Origin: Sphingomonas sp. Root720
GTDB taxonomy: Bacteria > Pseudomonadota > Alphaproteobacteria > Sphingomonadales > Sphingomonadaceae
DNA length: 64,000 nt
Assembly: GCF_001428605.1 (NCBI RefSeq)
Contig: NZ_LMID01000011.1
Span: 820,704-884,703 of the forward strand
Reading direction: 5' to 3'
Below, one piece after another: positions 25,796-34,016 of the stretch. How positions within the stretch are numbered: the stretch's first letter is position 1; every line of letters begins with the position of its first letter. Both the position numbers and the translations under genes were made by a program. Under the pieces are notes generated by a model. It was not told the origin of the DNA, did no database searches, and saw only the letters and a list, made by a program, of their open reading frames with translations.

Positions 25796-26806
25796 TTAGT
25801 GGATGAATTCTTCGGACGGATGGCTGCGCGGCCAGTTGCGGACCATCTCGAGATAGCGGGCGAGCGTCGTGTCCTGCTTGGTCAGAGAGCCGACCTTGAA
25901 ATGCATCTTCATGGCGATCTCCGAATCCTCCATCGCGATGGCGGTCTCGAACTCGTGGCATTCCGTCAGGAACGCGCGGACCTCCACTTCGTCCTCTGTC
26001 CGTTCGCCGGCAAAAACCGAGAACAGCCGGCTTTGCTGCGGCGCAGGCAGTCCGAAAGCCGCAAGGAAGCCGAACCAGCGGCCGTCGAGCGTTCCGGTCT
26101 GGAAGAAGATCGACGTGCCGATGATGCCGCCGCGCACTTGCATATGGCGACCGCCCCAGATGCCGTCGATGTCGTAGAACATGCTGTGGTCGGTCCATTC
26201 GACCTCGCGGGCGATGCCGCCGGGCAGCACTTCGAACTTGTGGAGCAGCAGCAGGTGCTGGATGTCGGGAGTCTGGGCGCAGATCACCCACGGATCGACC
26301 GCCATCGGCACCGGAAATTCCTGCGTCTGGACGACAAGATCGGCTTCCGGAAACGGCCATTCGGGCAGGTCGTAATGTGGTTCTTCGCCGTTGAAGGCCC
26401 AGACCAGGCCGTGCTTTTCCAGGGTCGGAAAGGCGAAGAGGTTGGCGCGGGCAGGTGCGGGGTCACCGCAGCCCGTCTTCTTGCAGGCGCCGGCTCGGTC
26501 GAATTCCCACATATGATAAGCGCACTGGACATGGTTGCCTACGACCTTGCCGACCGACAGGTCGGCGCCGAGATGGGTGCAATAGGCGCTGGTGACCTGC
26601 GCGATGCCGTCCTCGCCGCGAAAGGCGACCACCCGGCCGCCGAGGAAGGGATAGCCCTTCACTTCGCCTGGGGCGAGATCGTTGCTCATGCAGATCGGAA
26701 ACCAGGCCTGGGTGTAGAGGCCGTTGTCGCCTTCCAGCGGGACCTGGGGCCCGAGGGTGCGGCGGCGCGGCGTCTGGGCGGTGGCCGGCTTGACGTGGGT
26801 AGCCAT
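25796..26806 (-). CDS. Rieske non-haem iron oxygenase, alpha subunit
   Basis: 336 residues. The Rieske cluster motif is CTHLGADLSVG with CAYHMWEF (CxH ... CxxH) near residues 76-100; the mononuclear iron site looks like PDIQHLLLLH (D-x2-H-x4-H). No beta subunit, ferredoxin or reductase is adjacent. Homologues hydroxylate or dealkylate aromatic, terpenoid or sterol-like substrates, and none can be assigned here. Cotranscribed with RidA upstream and the PPOx-like gene downstream. Confidence 0.92.
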   Translation of the reverse strand: MATHVKPATAQTPRRRTLGPQVPLEGDNGLYTQAWFPICMSNDLAPGEVKGYPFLGGRVVAFRGEDGIAQVTSAYCTHLGADLSVGKVVGNHVQCAYHMWEFDRAGACKKTGCGDPAPARANLFAFPTLEKHGLVWAFNGEEPHYDLPEWPFPEADLVVQTQEFPVPMAVDPWVICAQTPDIQHLLLLHKFEVLPGGIAREVEWTDHSMFYDIDGIWGGRHMQVRGGIIGTSIFFQTGTLDGRWFGFLAAFGLPAPQQSRLFSVFAGERTEDEVEVRAFLTECHEFETAIAMEDSEIAMKMHFKVGSLTKQDTTLARYLEMVRNWPRSHPSEEFIH

Positions 26807-26838
26807 GATGGATGCCTTTCAGATGCGGAGGAGGGCGG

Positions 26839-27234
26839 TCAGCCCGGCAGGGCGGCGTCGACCTCGATTTCGACGAGAAGCTCGGGAAGCAGGAGGCGGC
26901 GGACCTCAACCGCAGTGGCGGCGGGGAAGGTGCCGTCACCGTAGAAGGAGCGACGCAGCGGGATCGCCGCGGCCAGCGCATCCATGTCGGTTACATACAT
27001 CGTCTCGCGGACGATTGCCTCGAAACCGACGCCATAATGATCGAGCGTCCTGCCGATCGCACCATAGACGTGGCGAAGCTGCGCCTCGAAGTCACCCGCA
27101 TGGACCGAAACGAAGCCGTCACCCATGCTGGCGGTGCCCGACAGGCGGAGCATGTTCCCGTGACGCACGGCCTGGGCGAAGCCGATCTGCTGCTGCGCCT
27201 CCTGCCATTCAGGCATGTAGAATCGATCGTCCAT
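26839..27234 (-). CDS. RidA/YjgF-family protein
   Basis: 131 residues from ATG 27234 (SD GGAG six bases upstream; an in-frame ATG at 27246 is less well placed). FAQAVRHGNMLRLSGTASMGDG, VYGAIGRTLDHYGVGFEAIVRETMYVTDMD and the C-terminal LLLPELLVEIEVDAALPG define the family. RidA proteins hydrolyse reactive enamines/imines or act on similar tautomers; divergent ones sit in aromatic pathways. First gene of the minus-strand RidA-Rieske-PPOx set, with a CTGTCTGACAG motif 21 bp before the start codon. A second RidA gene lies at 30715. Confidence 0.88.
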   Translation of the reverse strand: MDDRFYMPEWQEAQQQIGFAQAVRHGNMLRLSGTASMGDGFVSVHAGDFEAQLRHVYGAIGRTLDHYGVGFEAIVRETMYVTDMDALAAAIPLRRSFYGDGTFPAATAVEVRRLLLPELLVEIEVDAALPG

Positions 27235-27254
27235 TTTTGTCTCCATTTGTCTGG

Positions 27255-27265
27255 CTGTCTGACAG
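27255..27265. promoter_or_regulatory. Putative operator CTGTCTGACAG (site 1)
   Basis: Palindromic except for the central base, 21 bp upstream of the RidA start. Identical to 27381-27391; centre-to-centre distance 126 bp, which is twelve turns of B-DNA. Fits the GT-N3-AC core expected for FadR-type GntR regulators. Confidence 0.55.
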
Positions 27266-27354
27266 ATTTGATAGAGCGGCGTCAACCTGCACTGTAGAAA
27301 ATCCGTCGCTTTCGAGCGATCTGACCGAATTGTTGCCTCGATTGTCGGTGAGGC

Positions 27355-27382
27355 TTGTCAAGCACGGAATCTGCTGTAATCT
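27355..27382 (+). promoter_or_regulatory. Possible sigma-70-type promoter for the TonB receptor
   Basis: TTGTCA (27355-27360), a 16-bp spacer and TAATCT (27377-27382) precede the receptor by 60 bp. The -35 is good, the -10 weak. The second CTGTCTGACAG box overlaps the -10, as expected for repression. Confidence 0.3.
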
Positions 27383-27391
27383 GTCTGACAG
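27381..27391. promoter_or_regulatory. Putative operator CTGTCTGACAG (site 2)
   Basis: Same 11-mer as at 27255, followed directly by CCTGACAAG. It lies 51 bp before the TonB receptor start. Confidence 0.55.
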
Positions 27392-27442
27392 CCTGACAAG
27401 AAAACTGCCGAAGGGCGATCGGGTCAAAAGGGAGATAACATC

Positions 27443-29602
27443 ATGCGATATTCACGGCACAACCGACGGCTCGCGGCGAGCGTCGCCCCATGGGCGATGA
27501 TCCTCGCGATCGGTTTCGCGGCGGAGGCGCCGGCTCTGGCGCAGGCGACACACGCCCTTCCGGCCGTCGACGAGTCCGACGGGGCGACGAAGGAGATCCT
27601 CGTCAGTGCCCGGCGCCGCAACGAGTCGGTCCAGTCGGTGCCGATCGCGATCACGGTGCTGACCGCGCAGGATATCGCCCGCTCGGGGGTCGAGGGGGTT
27701 GGCGACATCGCCAATCTCTCCCCCAATGTCAGCTTCGACAATGCGCTCAATCTAGGCACCAATTACCTGACGATCCGCGGTCAAGGGCAGAGCCAATATT
27801 CGCCGCCGCCCGCCGCGATCGTCGTCGACGGGGTGCTCACCATCTCCCCGCTCCAGTTCAACGTTGACGAGTTCGGCTTGCAGCAGGTCGAAGTACTGAA
27901 AGGCCCGCAGGGCGCGATCTACGGTCGCAACGCAATTGCCGGCGCGATCAACATCAGCAGCCTCAAACCCGGCGACAGCTTCGACGCCCGTGTCATGGCC
28001 GGCTACGGTCGGGGTCAGGAGTGGAAGGCCAAAGCGATGGCCAGTGGCCCGGTGGTGACCGATATGCTCTCGGTTCTGGCGGGTGTTTCCTTCACCGACC
28101 GGCGCGGCCAGGTGAAGAACGTCACGACCGGCGAATATTCGGACAAGATGAAGGATTTCACCGGCCGCCTGCGCGCGATCGTAAAGCCGTCCGAAGGTCT
28201 GGAGCTCGACCTGAAATACACCTATTCGGACGCCAAAGGCCGCGATCCGGGCTATATCACCAGCCGCTCGGGCAACCCCCGGATCAGTTCCGATCCGTTC
28301 GATGCCAACCGGATCGGCAGCAACCCCCGCAAGTTGCACGATCTGTCGGGCCGGGCGACCTATGACACCGGCATCGGCATGCTGACCGCGGTGCTTGCCT
28401 ATGTGAACGTCAGGGAGGATCTCCTTGCGGACTTCGACTTCTCCCCGCTCGACATCTTCGCGGTCCACCAGCGTCAGAAGGAAAGCGGTTTCTCACAGGA
28501 ATTGCGGATGGCTTCGCCGACCAGTGGAAGCCTGCGCTGGCTGGTGGGCGGCTATCATGTTCGCTCGAAGCGTCGGCTTGGCGCGGACATCTTGGCCGAT
28601 CCCTTCTTCCTGGGCGTCACGCCCGCGCCGACCCAGGCCGATTTCCTGATCGCCAGCAGCAACGACCTCAACCGGTACGAGACTTGGTCGGGCTTCGCGA
28701 ACGTCGAATATGATCTGTTGCCCAACCTCGAAGTGGCGATCGGCGCCCGGTACGATGACGACAGCCTGCACCAGTTCCCCAGTGCGAGTGCGGACAAGAA
28801 GACGAGCTTCACCAAATGGCAGCCCAAGGGCACGCTGACCTACAAGCCGCTGCCCGGCCTGATGGTCTACGGTTCGGTCGGTCGCGGCTTCCGCAGCGGT
28901 GATTTCAACGCCAGCGGATCGAGCTTCGGCAATCCGGTCATCGCGGCCGAGGTGGCGACCAACTACGAGGTCGGCGCCAAGGCCCGCCTGCTCGACGGCA
29001 CCCTGTCGATCGAGGGCGCTTTCTTCCGCACCGATTTGAAGAACGGTCAGTTCAAGATTTTCGACGCGGTTGGCGCGACCAATGTCGGTATCAACATCGA
29101 CAAGACCCGGCTTCAGGGCTTCGAGATCGCCGGCGCCCTGCGTGTCGTGCGCGGCTTCACCTTCACCGGCAGCTTCGGACACACCGACCCGAAGGTCACC
29201 GCGTTCACTCTGCCGCCCGGCTATGGCGGCGCGATCAACTATATCGGCAACCTGCCGCCGCGCATTTCGCGCTACACGGTCAATGTCGGTTTCGACGCGG
29301 AGATTCCGATCGGCGATGGCCTGACCTTCTACGTCCGGCCCGAATATCGCTTCACCAGCAGCTATTATTGGGATCTCGAGAACCAATATCGCCGCCCTGC
29401 GGTCGACCTGGTCGATCTGCGCGTCGGGATCGAAGGGGATGAGGGCCGCTGGAACTTGGCCGGCTGGGTCAAGAACGCGCTCAACCAGAAGGTGACGGGT
29501 GACTATCAGCCCTTCACCAACTCGGGCCATCCGCTCGGCATCGACGCTTATTACCCGGCGGTCGGCTCCACCTATGGAATGGAGCTCAGCTACCGCTTCT
29601 GA
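27443..29602 (+). CDS. TonB-dependent receptor
   Basis: 719 residues. Signal peptide (WAMILAIGFAAEAPALAQ), TonB-box region (TKEILVSARRRNESVQSVPIAI), plug motif (VVDGVLTISPLQFNVDEFGL and QQVEVLKGPQGAIYGRNAI), barrel strands such as VYGSVGRGFRSGDFN, and the C-terminal ELSYRF. ATG 27443 has GGGAG upstream. It is followed after 65 bp by a Rieske oxygenase gene and is divergent from the RidA-Rieske-PPOx operon, so uptake and oxygenation are likely controlled together. Confidence 0.95.
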   Translation: MRYSRHNRRLAASVAPWAMILAIGFAAEAPALAQATHALPAVDESDGATKEILVSARRRNESVQSVPIAITVLTAQDIARSGVEGVGDIANLSPNVSFDNALNLGTNYLTIRGQGQSQYSPPPAAIVVDGVLTISPLQFNVDEFGLQQVEVLKGPQGAIYGRNAIAGAINISSLKPGDSFDARVMAGYGRGQEWKAKAMASGPVVTDMLSVLAGVSFTDRRGQVKNVTTGEYSDKMKDFTGRLRAIVKPSEGLELDLKYTYSDAKGRDPGYITSRSGNPRISSDPFDANRIGSNPRKLHDLSGRATYDTGIGMLTAVLAYVNVREDLLADFDFSPLDIFAVHQRQKESGFSQELRMASPTSGSLRWLVGGYHVRSKRRLGADILADPFFLGVTPAPTQADFLIASSNDLNRYETWSGFANVEYDLLPNLEVAIGARYDDDSLHQFPSASADKKTSFTKWQPKGTLTYKPLPGLMVYGSVGRGFRSGDFNASGSSFGNPVIAAEVATNYEVGAKARLLDGTLSIEGAFFRTDLKNGQFKIFDAVGATNVGINIDKTRLQGFEIAGALRVVRGFTFTGSFGHTDPKVTAFTLPPGYGGAINYIGNLPPRISRYTVNVGFDAEIPIGDGLTFYVRPEYRFTSSYYWDLENQYRRPAVDLVDLRVGIEGDEGRWNLAGWVKNALNQKVTGDYQPFTNSGHPLGIDAYYPAVGSTYGMELSYRF

Positions 29603-29667
29603 TGACCGGGCGGGGTGGCCGCAGCTGCCCCGCTCACGTCGTTCGCGAACAGAGGAGGAGAGAGAGG

Positions 29668-30718
29668 ATGTTCCTTCAAAACGCATGGTATCCGGTCGCC
29701 TGGTGCGACGAGATATCCGCTGACGCCATCCTTGCGCGCAAGATCCTTGGCCGCGAGCTGGCGCTGTATCGCGATGTCGAGGGGCAGGCGCGGGCGATGG
29801 TGAACCGCTGCCCGCACCGCTTTGCGCCGCTCAGTCTGGGCAAGCGGATCGGCGATGCCATCCAGTGCCCCTATCATGGGTTGCATTTCGGGCCGGACGG
29901 GCGCCGTGTCCACAATCCCCATGGTGACGGCGCGGTGCCAGACATCGGCGTGCAGGCCTTTCCGGTGCGCGAGCAGCATAAGCTGATCTGGGCGTGGATG
30001 GGGAGCCGGCGCTCGCGACCGACGTCATCGCGACAACGAATATGCCTTTCTCGACGATGTCGATCTGTCGGTGCTGGCGCGTGGCTATATGCCGCTCGGC
30101 TGCGACTACCGGCTGGTGATCGACAATCTGATGGACCCGGCCCATGTCACCGTCCTGCACGGTAGCAGCCTGGCGAGCGAGGCGCTGACCCGCGCCGAAC
30201 CCCGCGTCTGGCGCGATGGCGACGGGATGCGGGTCGAAAGCTGGGCGCCGAACGGCAAGCCGTCTTTCATTTTCGGCGAGTTCCTGGGGGATCACGAGCA
30301 GCCGATCGATCATTGGGCGGCGTCGCGCTGGCAGATGGCGGCGCTGCTGTGTGTCGAAGCCGGCATCGTCGCACTCGGCGGAGCGGGCGAAGACGGACTG
30401 AGCATGCGGGTAGCGCATCTGATCACGCCCGCGACCGAGACCAGCTCTCTCTATTTCTCGGCGGCCGGGCGCAATTTTCGCCAGAACGATGCCGAACTGT
30501 CGGCGCAGATCCAGGCAGGCATGCACGCGATCTTCGACGGCGAGGACAAGTGGATCCTTCAGGCGATCGAACAATCGATGGGCGGCGAGGATTTCTGGGC
30601 GCTGCGCCCCGCGATCCTGCCGCTCGACAAGGGCGCGGTGATGGTCCGCTGGGCGCTGGAAAGCGCGATCCGGGCGGAGCGAACCCCGAAGGCGGTCGCG
30701 GCGACGGCGAACGCCTAG
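29668..30718 (+). pseudogene. Rieske oxygenase (VanA-like), double frameshift
   Basis: The first frame starts at ATG 29668 (MFLQNAWYPVAWCDEI) and carries the Rieske motif CPHRFAPLSLGKR with CPYHGLHF up to LIWAWMG. The last frame starts at about 30040 (DNEYAFLDDVDLSVLARGYM) and carries the iron site IDNLMDPAHVTVLH through to the stop at 30718. In between, EPALATDVI is readable only in the third frame. Two one-base losses, in the GGGG run near 30000 and near 30037, restore a 350-residue enzyme of normal length for this family. SD GAGGAGAGAGAGG is strong. Either a recent pseudogene or sequence errors. No reductase is adjacent. Confidence 0.85.
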
Positions 30719-31134
30719 CCCTCGGCGGGCAGTGCCACGATCGCGTCGATCTCGATCAGCCATTCGGGCAGGCCCAGCGCGGCGACGCCCAGCAAAGTGC
30801 TCGCGGTGATCGGCCAATCGTCGCCGAAGATCTCGCGGCCGGCGCCGAAGATCGGGCCGATCAACTCGGCGCTGTGATCGACGACGTTGATCGTCATCTT
30901 GACGATATCGGCGGGCGACGCGCCGACCGCCGCTACCGCGTCGCGGATATTGGCGAAGCACTGGCGGGCCTGGGCGGCATGGTCACCGACCCCTATGAAG
31001 CTGCTACCGGCGTCGAGCGCCACCTGCCCCGCGATGAAGGCGAGGCGGCCGGCCGGGGCCACCATGATCTGGGCATAGAGGCCCATGATCGGCGGCGCCA
31101 GCGTCGGCGGATCGAGGCGGGTTACCCGGCTCAT
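30715..31134 (-). CDS. RidA/YjgF-family protein
   Basis: 139 residues from ATG 31134 (SD GGGAG, seven bases). GLYAQIMVAPAGRLAFIAGQVALDA, CFANIRDAVAAVGASPADIVKMTINVVDHS and the C-terminal LPEWLIEIDAIVALPAEG fit RidA. The ATG overlaps the hydrolase stop by four bases (ATGA). The 3' end overlaps the convergent Rieske gene. Two RidA genes, each next to a Rieske gene in the same regulon, suggest a shared unstable enamine- or enol-type intermediate (inference). Confidence 0.88.
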   Translation of the reverse strand: MSRVTRLDPPTLAPPIMGLYAQIMVAPAGRLAFIAGQVALDAGSSFIGVGDHAAQARQCFANIRDAVAAVGASPADIVKMTINVVDHSAELIGPIFGAGREIFGDDWPITASTLLGVAALGLPEWLIEIDAIVALPAEG

Positions 31135-31853
31135 GGTCGTTCTCCCTTGGTGACAATGGCGGCGATGCGGTCGGCGACCGTTTCGCCGTCGGTGATGATC
31201 GCCATGTGACCGGCGTCGATCGCGCTGACCTGCCAGCCATTGTCGGCGGCGAGCCGGGCGGTCTCCTCGAAGAAGGGGAAGCCGGTAAAGCGGACATAAT
31301 GGCGTGCGCAACCGGCGGGTTCCTGTCCCGCCCGGCGGGCCTCGCGGTTGGCGAGCGCGGGCAGGGGGCGAAGGCGCTCCATCAGCCGAGCGGTGTCGGC
31401 CGTGTCGGGCAGGCCCAGAAAAGCTCTGTCGGGCGCCTGGACGAGATAAGGCGGCTCGGTCGTGGTCAGGGGGGCGAAGCCCTGTTCCAGTTCGGGATGG
31501 CGGCTGAACACCGACTCCCCCGGCGCCAGGGTGAAGCCATCGAGTGCGATCAGCATCTTGACCCGATCGGGCAGGTGCGCCGCGACCTCGGCCGCGACGG
31601 CGCTGCCGTAGCTGTGGCCGACGAGGGCGATCTCGTCGCCGTCGATGAAGCGGAGATGCTCGATGACGTCGGCGACGTGCGCCTGCAGTCCGGTCTCTTC
31701 AGTGCCGAGATGGGCGCGGTCGCCCATGCCGGTCAGGGTCGGCGCGGAGGAGGGGAGGCCCTTGCGATCCAGTACGTCCTGGACACGGCGCCAGCACCAG
31801 CCGCCGAGCCAGGACCCGTGGATGAGGACGATGGTCGGGTTACTCAGTGCCAA
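31131..31853 (-). CDS. Alpha/beta hydrolase (salicylate-esterase/HNL-like family)
   Basis: 240 residues. IVLIHGSWLGGWCWRRVQDVL (two segments) gives the oxyanion HG motif, the nucleophile elbow is VGHSYGSAVAAEV, and the C-terminus AIDAGHMAIITD provides the histidine. This resembles plant methylesterase/hydroxynitrile-lyase-like hydrolases. The start is a TTG at 31853 with GGGAGG seven bases upstream; the frame extends further without a good start. First gene of a minus-strand pair with RidA; the divergent region carries one CTGTCAGACAG and one GGCAACATGTTG motif. Confidence 0.87.
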   Translation of the reverse strand: MALSNPTIVLIHGSWLGGWCWRRVQDVLDRKGLPSSAPTLTGMGDRAHLGTEETGLQAHVADVIEHLRFIDGDEIALVGHSYGSAVAAEVAAHLPDRVKMLIALDGFTLAPGESVFSRHPELEQGFAPLTTTEPPYLVQAPDRAFLGLPDTADTARLMERLRPLPALANREARRAGQEPAGCARHYVRFTGFPFFEETARLAADNGWQVSAIDAGHMAIITDGETVADRIAAIVTKGERP

Positions 31854-31990
31854 GGTCGGTCCTCCCGAAAACGGTTTTATCAATACGATGTCCAATAGGC
31901 AATGGAATGAACGGGCAAGAAGCGGTTTTACCTCCGGCCTCAAGGGTGAATTTCGGTCGCTCCATAATCGTATAGGGCGTCGCAAAATAT

Positions 31991-32001
31991 CTGTCAGACA
32001 G
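31991..32001. promoter_or_regulatory. Putative operator CTGTCAGACAG (site 3)
   Basis: Reverse complement of the CTGTCTGACAG boxes at 27255 and 27381, located between the hydrolase-RidA pair and the truncated TonB receptor. Third member of the set. Confidence 0.5.
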
Positions 32002-32026
32002 CAAGACAAATTTAGTTTGCTCATAG

Positions 32027-32038
32027 GGCAACATGTTG
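32027..32038 (+). promoter_or_regulatory. Putative XRE-cupin operator GGCAACATGTTG (site C)
   Basis: Identical 12-mer to the site at 18898 (opposite strand), 38 bp before the start of the truncated TonB receptor. Confidence 0.4.
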
Positions 32039-32076
32039 TCAAATGCCTGCGGGAGACTCGAAACGGGGAAAAATCG

Positions 32077-32538
32077 ATGCACCGCATGAGCCTGATCCAG
32101 AAATTACTGTCGGCTTCAGCCCTGACCTGCCTGGTCGTTGCCGCCGGGCCAGCGCTGGCCGCCGCTCCATCCGCCGCCGCGCAGGTGCCGGACCAGCTCG
32201 AGGGCGGCGAGATCGTCGTCACCGCCGAAAAGCGTTCCGGCAGCGCGTCGCGTATCGGCTTGTCGATCACGGCGCTCAGCGGGGAGGCGATCGAAGCCGC
32301 GCGGATCAGCGACACGCCGCGCGGCCATATCAATTCGCTGTCGCAGGAGATCCGCCTGTCGAAGAGCACGCCCGACCTGTCCTGGACGGTGGGCGGCTAT
32401 GCGTCGCGCGATGACATCTTCGAAGGGCAGGTCGCCTGGCTCGACAATTTCTCGACGGTCCAACTGATCCGCTTCGTCGGCGGCACCGTGCTGGTCGCGG
32501 CGCTGCTCAGCCGCCCGCTCAGGCGCGAAGACGGCTGA
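32077..32538 (+). pseudogene. TonB-dependent receptor remnant with internal deletion
   Basis: 153 residues. A full signal peptide (LLSASALTCLVVAAGPALAA) and TonB-box region (GGEIVVTAEKRSGSASRIGLSITALSG in two segments) run into barrel-type sequence (HINSLSQEIRLSKSTPDLSWTVGGY) that normally lies some 300 residues later, so most of the plug and early barrel are missing. The C-terminus (FVGGTVLVAALLSRPLRREDG) does not look like a receptor. An insertion-sequence remnant lies 150 bp downstream and may explain the deletion. It cannot make a functional barrel. Confidence 0.8.
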
Positions 32539-32690
32539 GTAGACCGCACCCTCGCTGAAACCCTGACGACGGCCTGTCCATTATCTGTCACCTGAGTGAC
32601 TTGCTGGCCGGTCTGATGCGACAGCCGGTGGATTTCCACCGGGCCGTTCCCTTCGCGATCTTTTGCGAATGGCGGCCTTGGGATGGACGC

Positions 32691-32891
32691 ATGTCGCGCC
32701 GCCAGCGGAAGAAGGTCGAAATGCTGTTCGCCCACCTCAAGCGCATCCTGAAGCTGGATCGCCTGCGCCTGCGAGGCCCAAATGGCGCAAGAGATGAGTT
32801 CCACCCGGCCGCCGCCGCTCAGAACCTGCGGCAAATGGCCAAGACAGGTCTCCGTACCAATCACTCGGACAGAGCCAGATTTAGGAAGTAG
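32691..32891 (+). mobile_element. Transposase C-terminal remnant (IS1182/IS5-like DDE family)
   Basis: The segment RRQRKKVEMLFAHLKRIL followed by RLRLRGPNGARDEFHPAAAAQNLRQMAK is the typical C-terminal end of an insertion-sequence DDE transposase. Nothing of the N-terminal catalytic core is visible. The remaining bases from 32539 to 33100 show no other gene; a short downstream frame (KHKLSVQQAEELK) is not identifiable. A scar of an old insertion beside the truncated receptor. Confidence 0.7.
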
Positions 32892-33100
32892 AGCCAGACC
32901 TGTCGTGGTCGCACTAAGCGCGCCGTCGTGCCCGCCAAACACAAGCTCAGCGTCCAACAGGCCGAAGAGCTGAAGGTGCCTGGAATCTGTTCGCCGATTC
33001 CACTCGTGAGTTGAGCTACTTCTCATCCGGCGGCCAGTGACAAGGTCGGACGGATCCGCCGGCGGTGGTAGATCGCATAATGATGAGATAGCGCCCGTCG

Positions 33101-33871
33101 CTATTGGGTGTTCGACAACTGGATCTCGAGCGCTTCGACCTGGCGGCGGATCGACTGCAGGGCTTCGACCGGCGAGGATGCCTGCGCCTTGGAAGCGGTC
33201 GTTGGCGCGCCTGTCACCGTGTTGACCGCGAGGTCGGCGATCGACCTCACCGTTGTCTCGATATCCGCCGGGCTGGAGGGTGTGAACCACCAGGCGACCC
33301 ATGTGCACATGCCGATCAGCGAGAAGGCCGTCGTGCTGGGGTCGATCGGCTGGAACTCGCCAGCAGCCACCCCCTCGGTCACGACCGCCACGAAGGCGTC
33401 CCGAACCGCGCGTTTCGCCGCGCGATGCTTCTTGAAGAGCTCCTCGGGCAATTCATTTTCGCATCTGTCGAGCAACCGGAAGCGCTGAGGGTGTTCGGCC
33501 ACGTTGCGGACGGTGGGGATGACGACCCGCCTGAGCTTCTCCGTCGCCGTCAGCTCGGCATTGGCGACGACCGCCGCGAGTTCGTGCGCCCGCGATTCGG
33601 CGAACTCGGCCACCAGCTTCGCGATGATGTCCTCCTTGCTGCGGACATAATGGTAGAGGGCCGGACGGCTAAGGCCCATCGCATCGGCGATGTCCTGCAG
33701 CGATGTGCTGCCATAGCCCTTCGTCGAGAACAGTTCGGTCGCCACATTGTAGATCTCGGCATCGACGAGCTGCCGCCGGCGGCCGGACGGCTCGGCGCGC
33801 GACTTGGCGGCAGGGACCGTCTTCGCGGCCGTCGCTCCGGCGCTCCGCTTCTTGCCTTCCGTTACTGCCAT
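33101..33871 (-). CDS. TetR-family transcriptional regulator
   Basis: 256 residues from ATG 33871 (SD GGGAG six bases upstream). The N-terminal tail is basic (GKKRSAGATAAKTVPAAKSR); the DNA-binding domain is IYNVATELFSTKGYGSTSLQ with DIADAMGLSRPALYHYVRSKEDII; the rest is a helical ligand domain. It is divergent from the maleate isomerase operon, and a perfect inverted repeat TCGACGC-CC-GCGTCGA lies between them, so it probably represses that operon and itself until an effector (likely an aryl-CoA or acid) binds. Confidence 0.92.
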   Translation of the reverse strand: MAVTEGKKRSAGATAAKTVPAAKSRAEPSGRRRQLVDAEIYNVATELFSTKGYGSTSLQDIADAMGLSRPALYHYVRSKEDIIAKLVAEFAESRAHELAAVVANAELTATEKLRRVVIPTVRNVAEHPQRFRLLDRCENELPEELFKKHRAAKRAVRDAFVAVVTEGVAAGEFQPIDPSTTAFSLIGMCTWVAWWFTPSSPADIETTVRSIADLAVNTVTGAPTTASKAQASSPVEALQSIRRQVEALEIQLSNTQ

Positions 33872-33933
33872 CCCGCGCTCCCTGATACCGGCCCGTTCAA
33901 TCAGCAAGTCACTGGCGCGGTCAATTAAAAAAA

Positions 33934-33949
33934 TCGACGCCCGCGTCGA
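33934..33949. promoter_or_regulatory. Inverted repeat TCGACGC-CC-GCGTCGA, likely TetR operator
   Basis: Perfect 7-bp arms with a 2-bp spacer between the TetR gene and the maleate isomerase operon. TTGACG at 33955-33960 may be the -35 of the operon promoter, placing the operator just upstream. Confidence 0.5.
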
Positions 33950-34016
33950 ATCCCTTGACGTTCGACGCTATCGTTGTATTTTCGACAAAATAGTAAAACT
34001 AGTGGAGGGCGACGCG

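Noticed and set aside
32890-33060. Possible recombinase/resolvase fragment (KHKLSVQQAEELK)
   Set aside because: Too short and without further supporting motifs.
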